The notes under the pieces: model-generated
Told to the model about the DNA's origin: nothing
Databases searched by the model: none
The model's input: the letters and a program-made list of their open reading frames with translations, nothing else
Assembly (NCBI GenBank): GCA_947685225.1
Contig: CANTUV010000026.1
Coordinates: forward strand, 52,599,501 to 52,663,500
Source: Garcia nutans
Lineage: Eukaryota; Streptophyta; Magnoliopsida; Malpighiales; Euphorbiaceae
Length of the DNA: 64,000 nt
Direction of reading: 5' to 3'
Shown: piece after piece, positions 1-10,991 of the stretch
Position numbering within the stretch: position 1 is the first letter of the stretch
Layout: every line of letters starts with the position of its first letter
Program-made: the position numbers and the translations under genes

Positions 1-1623
1 ATACTATATAAATAGATTAGGACACATCATATATAACAAAAAATATCCAACTATTAGTATCTCTACAAGTAATCAAGAGAAAGCCCCCAATGGGAAATTT
101 GCACCAACTTTTACATTAAATTAAATAAATATTTGATATATTGCAAACTCTAAGAGCACCAGTTGTTTTACTTGGAATTTCATTTTACACAAATAAAAAA
201 TTATTCATTTCACTTTAAATTATTAACTAAATGCTATGGAGTTAAAATGCAATTAAAATACTGTTATATGTAAATAATTTTTATATTTTGATTTTATTTA
301 TATTTCATATTATCTCTTATTTATTAAGCTCTTTGATCAAGTTTTATGCTTTGCTAGCGCCATAATTAAACTCTTATAGAAGTTCGGATCTTAATCTCAT
401 ATAAAACTCTTTTCGTTGAGCTTTCTGATATTCGACAGATAAATTTTTGATACAATAAGTCTATGATATTGACGTATGCTAATGCATATAAAAATTGTCT
501 TTTATTTCTTAAGTATAAATAGAGGTGGATATTCACAGGTAAAAAATTTTTTTTTTTACTTTGTTAGTTTATATATTTATAAATAAATCTATCATTGATT
601 AGACATTAAAACCTTTTTATTAAAGTCTGATCCCTCCTCTTATCTTACAAATAAAAAAGTTCACTGAAAGTGAAATTCAAATATGAACAGTAGTCCTTAA
701 AATCTACTTCATCGTTAATACTAAATATGTTAAATAGACGGTATATAAAAATTTTATATTTTAAATTCATTTATACAGATTAATTTTTGCTTTTTTCGCA
801 AATTGTATGCATATCTCTGCATACATTGGAAATGCCCCGTGGCCGTTGGCCATGGGGACAAACGGAGTGGTGCAATGGGAAATAGAATCCAGCAAATAAT
901 CTGGAATCTCTAAGTCTAGAGCATTATGTCAGTCAGATTTTCAAGATGCCATCATCTGTCAAATGCCGCAACTAACATGTTTTTTTATGAGCAATCAACC
1001 ATTAACAATGATGATCTTATGGAAATTTATTTTAATTATAATTCCAAATCACTAAATTTTGAAATATTATCTCAAATAACTTATTTAGCAAATTCAAATT
1101 TTATGTATTACATCGACAACACTCATCCAAACATACCTTAAGGGTGTAAATAACATGATTTATATATATATATATATATTTTTCAATTAACATGATTTAT
1201 ATATATATATATATTTCAATTATTCCATTTCAAATCTGACTTTAGCCAATTCTGAATCAAAGTGTTGGCTTTCCAAAAAAAATCACAAATTAGACTGTTT
1301 TCAAAAGTTAAAGAAGTATGCATGAACAGCAGGTTCCATATAATCACTTTCAAAGCCCATATTTACCCTCAATTTCCATTAACGTTCTCGGTGGCAACTC
1401 CTCTATACTTTTCTCTACTAATGCCAGAAAAGAATTATGTAAAGGAAAATCATCAAGACACAAAAATGGAGGATAGTTTTGAAAAGGCAAAGGAACAAAA
1501 AACAACAAATAGACCAAATCTCCCACGCCCAAAGCTCAATAAGAACATAATGCCCACTCCAAGCACTCCTCAGCACCCTGTTAGAAAAATGAATTTCATT
1601 CTCTGATATAAAGACTCAAGAAA
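1..1623. other. AT-rich intergenic stretch, no gene recognised
   Basis: No reading frame here resembles a known protein and the short frames have no supporting splice context. The stretch is AT-rich, with two near-identical AT-dinucleotide tracts around 1150-1220, each preceded by the same short word (taacatgattt), and one GC-rich hairpin at 835-857. The last bases before 1624 are probably the 3' UTR of the minus-strand reticulon gene. Confidence 0.6.
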
Positions 1624-3462
1624 TCAACTGAGTTTCTGCTTCTCCAAAATCCATTTCCGTATTCCGCCAATACACTCCACATCAAACTTCATATACAATT
1701 GCTGTGATTTCTTGCACACCATCTTCACATATTTATCAACAAATTCTTCATGCTTCTCGTAGAGAGCAGGAACTGTTAGTGTGATAAGAAGACCTGCCCC
1801 ATGAGCAAAGATAAGTCAGCATTTAAAATATGAAGAACAATTTCAACATCAATACAATGTAACATTAAAAATAATGTAGCTTCAGTTCCTCTTCTTTTTT
1901 TCCCTCTTGATTTTGAACGAATTGGCAAGTTAATATTACAATCGAAAGACCGGTGAAACTTACAGGTATAACCCAGTGTAAGGAAGTCAGCTAAGCCACC
2001 AACAATGGATATCAGCAGAAGGTACCCAGCTACTTTGAAGAATAAATTTGCGTCCTTACCCAGGACAATGTCCTGGGAAACTGAGAGAAAAACATTCAAA
2101 CGAGTTCGGATAAAAGCTGCGATTTCATTTACTGTTTCTTCTGAGAGATGCAACTGTGGTAAAGGTGGAGCAGGTCTGCTCAAGTGAAGAGGACAAAAAG
2201 GTTTAATTAAGTCCAAAGTTTTTAAAAAGTGAATAATGAGAAAAAGGAAATTATCTTACAATTTGCAGTGCAGGTCATTTCATTCTAAGAGTAGACAGAT
2301 ATCTTACATGCTATAAGTGTGTCAATAACAAATCAATCAAGAACCAGCAACTGCATTTTGAGCTCAAAACATTTCTGCCAAAGCATAATATGTAACTCTT
2401 TCTTAGAAGATAAAAACCAATAACTAACCTCCCTTTTCAATTAAAGTAGCCTTTGCTACTAGCAAAGAAGAAAGTAAATGCAAGTAACCATCTTTGAAAG
2501 GTTAATTTAAGAGTCCACCTAATAACTAGCCCATAAAATTTAAGCTCGTCAGTAAAATAGTTCGAGTCATCTAAGATGTACTTAATCCAAGTTTATGAAT
2601 TAAGAGATGTATCAAGTCCATGTCTTCTAGGATAAAATTAAGGCATAAAAGCAGCCATTTGATATTTGCTGTTACTATCCTTACATACAACTCAAAGAAA
2701 GCTCATAAATATTTATTTTTGAAAAAATAATAAAGAAATGCCAATCCTGAAACGCAGACAAAATAGACATGAATAAATATTACTAAAATCAAGATCATTT
2801 ATTTCAAGAAAAAAAAAATCAAAGGGAAAACGTTAGAATTGTACAATGCAATTTCCCAAATACCAGAAGGTGATCAATTGATTAATTTAAAGGGAAATGC
2901 TAAAGTTCTGAAATGCAATTTACAGAATATCAGAAGATAATTAATTGACTATCTCGAATTGCTTGATCTCCAAATGCATCAGAATAAACAAGGCAAATAT
3001 AAGCTTTGATGATGATTAAGAAGCAAAATCTGTTTGGAAAATACCTGTTAAGAATGGCAGCAGATTTGGCCCAAAGAAAAAGAATGGTAAAAAGGAGGAG
3101 GAGAACGCTAGAAACAAGTGACAATAGAGTATAACCCGATCTCTCAAAAACTATCCAAGAAGCTAAAGCTACTAACAATATCCCCATTGTAACATTCTTT
3201 TGCCTCCATAATATCACATCTGCGACTGTTAAACAGAAAATAAATAAATAAATTATAATCCTATATAAAACTTAAAATCTCCATTTGGGTTATCTTTACC
3301 TTTTCATTTGGATTCTTGAAATAAAAAGATTCTTAAAAAAAAATTGCTCCACAGAATCACACGGCAACAAAAAAAAATATTGAATCTTGACTAACCTAAA
3401 CCTCCTCCAAAGATCTCGTGGACAGTTCTTTGCCTGTTAAACAATCGATCCAATGAACCCAT
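1624..3462 (-). CDS. Reticulon-like protein (RTNLB family), 4 exons, 209 aa
   Basis: A membrane-bending protein of the tubular endoplasmic reticulum. Coding exons on the minus strand are 3396-3462, 3045-3225, 1964-2175 and 1624-1793. All joins are GT..AG and the sum is 630 nt with frame kept. The start is the ATG at 3462-3460, giving MGSLDRLFNRQRTVHEIFGG, followed by VADVILWRQKN, the usual entry to the reticulon homology domain. Two long hydrophobic hairpins follow, at about residues 36-82 and 127-167, separated by a roughly 45-residue hydrophilic loop holding LSEETVNE. The tail is lysine-rich. The short N-terminus places it with the small RTNLBs (RTNLB9/11/12-like) rather than the longer B1-B8 group. 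It lies just downstream of the Josephin gene on the same strand. Family assignment is firm; the exact paralogue is inferred. Confidence 0.9.
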
Positions 3463-4578
3463 TCAGATTCCAGATTAGAAAAATCGACGAAGAGAAATTA
3501 AATCCAGTTGAGATCTCTAAATACCCACCACCAAGAAATTAAGAGAGGAAACCAAAAAAATAAATGAAATTGCTTTGATTGAGACAATTTTGGAGAAAAG
3601 AAAAGAATTAGTGTTTTATTTTAACCTACAAATAGTAATAGAAATACAATACAAAGCGAGGTCCCCATGTATACATGCTAAAGATGTGGTTGGTTGGTCT
3701 CAACTTACAGCCTAAAAGTGTCAAACCGCCCATAGCTTTTCTTTTCTATATTTTTCAGGCTCTTTTGGTTTTTCCCATAGAAAATATATAATAAATGATA
3801 AAACTGTCCTAATGAATTAGTCATATAAATGACTAATAATTAAGAGGAAATAAGTAGGGAACAGCAAGACATTCTCTTTTCCCTGATTGATGCGTAGTGA
3901 TAGAATGTCTGAAGGGTTTGTTTATGTTATGCACTCATCAACTGTGTCTATCAAAACTTTTACGCTACCATTTGATATGACTTTATAAGCATTAACATTC
4001 ATTAGTCATTCATATTAAATATTAATACAAAACAGGATAATCCAAGTCACATGGACTTATCAGTAGAATAGCGTAAAAAAGCACAAAAGGTAAAACAATG
4101 GTAGTAACTCTTTGTACGTTATGAGGAGATCTTTCTTTTCAGTCGGTCTATTTTGGCAATTTGTAAATTTACCAATATATATATATATATTCAGTTCGAT
4201 AGTTATTTTCATGGGTTCCTCTAAAGATTCTCATGGCTGCACTATCCTACTATCCAAGAAGATTACGCAATCCTGCTCAAGACTAATTTGATGTGAATGA
4301 GTATTGTTCATGGAACAGAATATGTTTTTCCAGTAAAGAAAAACTATACAAGTTATGTTTGAAACCAAAAATATGCAATCATCCAATTGGTATAATCGAG
4401 TTTGTCTTACAGAGTTTTTATGATATCAACTTGATGTGAAAATGTGATCACATAAAAAAGGTACAATGAATGTATATACTGCACATTTCAGTCAACTGTC
4501 AAGGATGTTCACTGAACATCCAAGCAGTCAAGGATCAGTGTCACTCGACCTGCAGAATATGATTTTAAACAGCACAAC
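3463..4578. other. Intergenic: reticulon promoter/5' UTR and Josephin 3' flank
   Basis: No gene is seen. The part nearest 3463 should hold the 5' UTR and promoter of the reticulon gene, and the part nearest 4578 the 3' UTR of the Josephin gene, both on the minus strand. A short AT-dinucleotide run lies near 4175-4188. No convincing TATA box could be chosen. Confidence 0.45.
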
Positions 4579-7500
4579 TTATTCTGCAACTTTTTCTTCC
4601 CTTTCTTTATTATCATTTTCAGCACTGACAGCTTCAAAACCAGCCACAGCCTGGGAAGGATCCATCAAGCTAGCAGCTATTGCAGCTTTCAAGTCTTCAT
4701 CTTCAAATTCTGTAAGCACGTCTTCAGCTAGGTCGGAATTTTGTCGACTGGTATTACTGATTCTCTGAGAATCTGAAGTTGAGTTACAGGATTTGGTAAT
4801 CCTCTCAGCATCTTCAGGAGACAACCACTGACCGTAACCATTAGAAGCTTCAGATGATGAGATAGGAAACTCTTTAGGGAAGTTTCCTCTCGCCAAAAAA
4901 ATGCTCCAGCCAGAGCTCTTGAGAGAATCCAGATAAGCTGCAAGGTAAAACTTAGACAGGTGTTGCGGGGCAGCATAAAGACTATCAAAGTTATACCATT
5001 CCCCATTCACTTTCCTAATACAGAACCAATGATCATGCAAATGACAAATAAATGCATTTTCCAGATCAGGGTCAATCTGTGCAGGCTCTGCAACTGGACT
5101 ATTAAGGGGTATGACTTGTAAATCCCACACCTCTAAAGCCTTTTGTAGGACCTGAGAGCAAAAAATTTTCATAATAATTCAAATTGGGATAGCATAGAAT
5201 ATTAGAATCTATTAGATTTACCAAGTGATAATGGCCATGCAAAAACCACATGTAAAATTTCTATGCAGAGCTAGAGAACACAACTTTCAAGCAATGTGTC
5301 TTTTCATTATTATAACTCTTTCTTACATTGATTGTAGAAGGTTCTCAAGACAGTTTCTGAACTTAGGCCCCATGTGCATCAATAATCATTTGAAATAATT
5401 GAGTATTTGGATTTGAAAAAATGGTGATTTGTTTTAGAACTTAAAAGTCCAAATCAATCATTCATTTAAACAGACACCAATGAACCCTAAGCTCATGTTT
5501 GGCATAAACATATTCCAAATTTTTTTTAAAAATTCCATATTTTCACATTTATTAAGAATGAAAATGTTCATTTTACTCATGGATGTCATTCTATAGAATT
5601 AAAAATAACTAAATCAAAATTTATTATTTATAAATTAATCCTATACTTCAAATTCACTTTCACTAAACAAAGTGCAAGAGAATTGAGAAAATCAAAAAAC
5701 AAAGGAGTGCACAAGGTATCAAACAGAGCAACTCAACCTCTCCCCACTTCGATTGAAATAGAATATCCTTACTTTACCCCTTTTTTCTTACATCATTAAT
5801 GGTTCACTTTCATGTATACATGGCAATTGGGCCAGGCAATCCATGAGCCCGATTCGGTCTGTGCCTGGCGAGATTATAGCTCGACATAAGTGCTATAAGC
5901 TGGGCCGGGCCTAGGACACTTGGCCTATCGGGCTGACCAGCGCAGTACGGATAATTTTAGATAAATTATATAAATAAAACTAGAGAAGGAGAAAATCGAT
6001 TTTAGATTTATTTACCCGAAAGAGAGTGCATTTGTAAATAATTTTTCATTTTAAATATACACATTATCTAATATAATATTATAAAATAAAACATTTGAAG
6101 TGTTAAATAAAATTTTACTTATAAAAAATTTTATCAATAAAAGTTTTTTGTATGTATCAAAAATTAATTCTACTGATTAAAAAAATTATTTTTTCTCCAT
6201 ATTTATAAGGAAGTTGAAATTTTAAGCAAATTATATTATATATTTTCATATGCCAAAACAAAATTGCTCAACAATAACTTGTTTTGCTTTTCCATAATAA
6301 TTAATATGGCTTTTAATTTTTTTTGTGTTTAATTTAATTATTATTTGAGTTATTATAGTTTAATTTATGTTATTTGTGCTATTATAGTTTAATTTATGTT
6401 ATTATAATTTCATTTGTATCATTATAGTTTAAATTGTTTTACCAGTGCTATTATGTATCTTGTTTTATTTTTTTATTTTTATCAATTGCTATATATAATT
6501 TGTTTAAAAAAATAATTGTAAATTTTGTGCAAAAAGAGTTGGGCTAGCCCATATATTGATACAATAAGGCACAATCGAGCACAACAAGACACGATTATAT
6601 ACAGGCTAATGGATTCCGTTGGGCTATTACTTTTTAAATTTTGTTATGGCCTAGCACAAAACAAATAATTTTTTGGGTCAACGCAAAAAAATCACAGGCA
6701 AGATGGATCTGGACTGAGCCAGCACGGTACGACTCAATTGTCATATATACTCTCATGACAGCCCAAACACTATCCACCGAAGTAGTTTGGCACAGTGCAA
6801 TAGACAGCCAAAAAAACCTCAATATTTTGACCTTCAATCTCCCTTTCTGTATAAAGAATACCAGATAAACACAAGGCCCTTCCACTAAAATTTGATACTA
6901 GAATAACACCAACTGATCAACATAAAGCCAAGATACATAGAACAATCTTTTCAAAAAAAACCACAACCTGGAAAATTTCCCCACAGAAATACCCTTTGAA
7001 CCACACCATTAAACCTTTGTAACAAGTCCTAGCCTCAATTTTAAGTCTATTAGTCAGTCTTCAACTCAACTTATCTTTTTCCACACCATATCTGCAGCTC
7101 ATAAAGCCAATTAAAGATTTTATCCACAAAAACAGAAACAATTGCCTATTATTCTTAAACAATGAAAATATGTTTCATTATACCATAAATCTTCGCCAAC
7201 ATTGTGCCGTCTTTGCATCCCCTGCCTAAGACATACTTGCTTTACCAAAGAATCCTAGCCAACCATCTCCCATGAACAAAAAGCAAAGGCAACCCTAACA
7301 ATATGAGTAGTCTATCCACCCTGTATATCCCATACATTAGCACACTACTTTCCTCCAATGGTGGTCTCTCTCCTCTCTGTAATTCAGAGTTTTTGTAAAT
7401 CCTACACATAAAGTCCCAACCCTCTTGAATCAATCAAAAAGAATACCTTGTACAATATTCACTAAATCATACTTAAAGCCATCATCCCTTTCCAAGAAAA

Positions 7501-8381
7501 CACCTCTATTAGACTCCTCAGATTCTTCTCCCACCAGAAAGAATGGAAATTGGTTTTATTATTTATCCCCTCTTCCTTTTTATGCTGATGCTCCTACCCT
7601 TCCCTGTCTTCTTCCTCCCAAGTAACTGGAGAAGAAGACTAAAAAATATCTAAATATCAAGAGATCCCATCCCATTTATATTGACAGTGGTACTGAAATC
7701 TATCCTGGAATTTAAGCTAGAGCAACAGAAGAGCAACATGCCATTTGAGGAGTTAGCTTCCTAGTCCTAGCTTTCTCAGGACAAAAATTAAGAACAATCC
7801 ATCCAATCAATGCAGCAAAGAATCTCATGTTTCGTTTCTTTTTTGTAAAACATACTTGCGTATTACTAGAGATGGGTAAACAATAAAAATAATTAGAACT
7901 TAGCATTATAGCATTTAATTTCTTTCCAAATTGGTTCTAAAAGGATCCATCCATCTAATTACTCAATTAGATAAATATTCTTTCAAACCTATCCCAACTC
8001 CCGAAATCCACAATTTCTCCTTTTCTGTTTCCTATTCTTTCCAAATTGTCCAGCAAAAACACAAATCAAGAATTCACCAAAACAATGTCGTAATTAGAAT
8101 TGAAGGAAAGGGAAAAAAAAGGAAGGAAAAAACCGAACCTGGATACTAAAGTCACCGTCCAAGGAGACATTATGGGATTCGGCGGAAAGAAAATCACCAG
8201 TGGAAGCACCACCTACTTCCATCATCTGGCGCTCCTTGCAATCAAGATCCGAAGCGAGCGCCGCCAAATCGAATTCTGAAAAGAAAGGTCCTTGCAAGAC
8301 CGTGTTGACGCAATGTACGGCACAAAGCTTGGCCTCTTGTACCTCATGGTATAACATCCCTCCATTGCTGACGCCTTCCAT
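4579..8381 (-). CDS. Josephin-domain deubiquitinase, ataxin-3 homologue, 2 exons, 271 aa
   Basis: A cysteine protease that trims ubiquitin chains. Coding exons on the minus strand are 8139-8381 (81 codons) and 4579-5151 (190 codons plus stop), joined at a phase-0 GT..AG intron of 2,987 bp. The start is the ATG at 8381. The Josephin domain spans about residues 9-180. The catalytic cysteine is C20 in KLCAVHC, the histidine is H122 in HDHWFCIRK, and the third site falls at D137 in WYNFDSL, where human ataxin-3 has Asn134. The tail is acidic and holds one ubiquitin-interacting motif, EDEDLKAAIAASLMDPS. There is no polyglutamine tract. Length is close to the Arabidopsis homologue. The large intron carries a hAT-like element. 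The upstream region has paired ACGT elements. Confidence 0.92.
5821..6743. mobile_element. Non-autonomous hAT-like DNA transposon in the Josephin intron
   Basis: The ends are short imperfect inverted repeats, tggcaattg at 5821 and caattgtca at 6735-6743 (8 of 9 match). They are flanked by tgtataca (5813-5820) and tatatact (6744-6751), a candidate 8-bp target duplication matching at 6 of 8 positions. Both subterminal zones are rich in short GGCC/CGGGCC-type words (for example gctgggccgggcc near 5900), a feature of plant hAT elements, while the middle is AT-rich. No transposase frame is present. The degenerate ends suggest an old insertion. Confidence 0.5.
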
Positions 8382-8624
8382 TCTCTGAATCCGAATTTCC
8401 TACCACAGGGTCCAGTCTCTGTACAGGAGAGAAAAACCCTAGAATCTATTTCTATTTGTCTGTTATGAGAATTTGTAGGTATTTGCGTATGCTGTCATTG
8501 CTCGATTTTCTTTCTTTCGGAGGCGAAGAGGACGAAGGGTAAGCAGCCGGAAATTTTCTTTTTCTATTAATTTTTCCCTTGGCTTGGTTTCGGCGTTTAT
8601 AAGGGTTACTATTAGTTACAACGT

Positions 8625-8665
8625 GTAAAATAACAGCGTGCCACGTGTAATGAAACGTGGAGAGT
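8625..8665. promoter_or_regulatory. G-box / paired ACGT elements upstream of the Josephin gene
   Basis: A CACGTG core lies at 8642-8647, about 260 bp upstream of the Josephin ATG. It is part of a small palindrome with ccacgt and acgtgg arms separated by 8 bases, and an aacgtg word lies just before it. Such clustered ACGT cores bind plant bZIP and bHLH factors. Function here is inferred only from motif and position. Confidence 0.4.
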
Positions 8666-8749
8666 TTGGTACCTGTAGAACTTGAAGTGTCTGCCACATA
8701 TGAAGTTGGAAAATAACATATGAAATTTACTTCTGTCCTCGGCAAAGAA

Positions 8750-10545
8750 AAACATATGAAATTTTTAGGATGAATCGACTAAAATTTGTAAAAAAAAAAA
8801 AAAGTATTTTTATATTTTAAGCATGGAGGGTTATATTTTAATTTTAATTTATTTAAATTACTTGAAAGTAACGTACTTTTATTTATTTAAAAGTTTAAAA
8901 ATACTTAAATTTGATAAATTCATTTATTATTGAATTTAAATTAACTGATATTTCATATATTAAGAAAATGAAATTTGTTTCAAATTTGTACATTAATTTT
9001 ATTTTCTCAATTAATGAAATGTTATTTGCATTGACACAATTTATCCATCTATCCATATATATAGGAATATTCTTCGTATCAATGGTAAAATTATCTTTAC
9101 TTAGCTTATAAATTGATTATAAATTGGTCAAATTATTTTATAGATAATAAAATTAAGCTAATGCAATTACAATCTTATAAACTTATAAGTCTAAATTATA
9201 AGTTAAAAAAATAAATTTTAGGACTAACTTATTATTTTAGCACTTATAAATACTTGACTTTTAAGTTAATTTGACTAAACAATTCACTATATTATTTTTA
9301 TTTATTTCAATAAATACTTTTAATAATATACCTCTATATTATTTTTATTTATTTTAATAATAAAATTGCTTATATATTAATATTTATCAAATATATTACG
9401 AGGATATTTTACTTAACTTACATGTTAGACAAGCAAACTTATAAGCCATATGTTTAAACTAAAGCGTTTGTTTAAATAATTTTATAAGATTATAAGTTAA
9501 AAAAAATAAATTGAAAAGACTAACTTATTATTTTAATACTCACAAGCACTTAATTTATAAGTTAATATGATCAAGTAATTTATTATATTGTCCATATTTA
9601 TTTAAATAAATGCTCCTGATAATATAATTTTATATTATTTTCAGTCATTTTAAAAATAAATATATTTATAAGCTATTATTTTTTCTAAACATGTTAAGTA
9701 TTTATTAACTACTTACAAATACTCAAAATAAATATGTAACTGCTTAAACTTTTAAATGTTTATAAGATCATACTAACTTATAAATAAGGCCAAACACTCT
9801 TTAGATACCTATCAACCACTTATAAACAGTTAAAATAAATATAAGATTGCTTAAAATTTAAAATGCTTATAAGCATCTATCTTTTTTTTTTGAATTTTCA
9901 TATATTTTTTCTTCTCTATAATTTGATAATGAAGTTGTCATTAATTTATTGAAGGAGCTTTTTATTATTTTTATTTGGTGATTTATTCTTAAAATAATTT
10001 TTAAATCAATATAAATATAAAATTAAATATTAAAAAATTAAATTAATTTTAAATTTTTGTTATGAAATATTATTCTTTTTTATTTGAAAATTAGGTTCTC
10101 TTCGTGTAGAAGTTTATTATTTTCTAATAAAAATTATTTATTCTTTTTAAATAAATATATTTTTTTACTGCAAAAGTTAATGATAATTCAATATATTGAT
10201 AGATAAAATGAATTTCTCGTTAATAATCAAATTATCCATGGCATATAATTATTTTTTACTGTTTGAGTCAAAAAAATTTAAAAAATTTTAAAAAATTCAT
10301 TAGTTATATATATATATATATTATGTACTTTAAAATTATATAATTTTTTTGTACCTTACAAATATATTTTTTACTTGTTAATGTATAATTTTTTGTACCT
10401 TACAAATATATTTTTTACTTGTTAATAGAAATTTATTTGCATTAAAAAAATACTTATAAACTCATATTAGTTTACATAGCTAATTTTTTTTAAGTTAAGC
10501 CAAACATCCTCTTAATGGAGTTTAAATTTTTTAAAAAAAATCACC
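8750..10545. repeat. AT-rich zone with diverged duplicated repeats
   Basis: No gene is recognised. Two diverged copies of a 150-200 bp word series (containing gactaacttattatttta and ataagttaat) occur at about 9170-9370 and 9480-9670. Both are full of the palindromic word cttataag, which is common in plant MITE-type repeats. A near-perfect 43-44 bp tandem duplication lies at 10339-10426. The composition is extremely AT-rich. Confidence 0.5.
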
Positions 10546-10991
10546 TTACATAATGAAAAAGTTCATTTTTAAAAATAAAAGCTTGACTAATAAATTTCCC
10601 GAACCTCAAAAACTAAATAGTAATTCACCAAGAGACGTGGCCACAAAAGGCTTTCTTCACAAAATGGCCAGCAGTAGGAAATATGGGGCAGAAATTGTAA
10701 GATCAATGTGCTCTAGAACAAAAATAGGTAGCATTGAACATATCGATATAACTTAACGCAGAAGAACTTAAATCGGGACTGCATTCAGCAATTAGCCCAA
10801 AGTAGTCGAGCCTAAGCAGCTAGTCAGCTACTATGCAGCCTCCAAGTTCACCCTTTAAAAGTACAAAAAAAAAAATACTAGTCCCCATGACAACGACCAG
10901 AAAAATGCATCATCATTTAATTTCTAAATCAAGAATTTCCATCTATTTCCTTGGCATCAATGCTCAATTTTCCTTCCACCACGGAGAAAAC

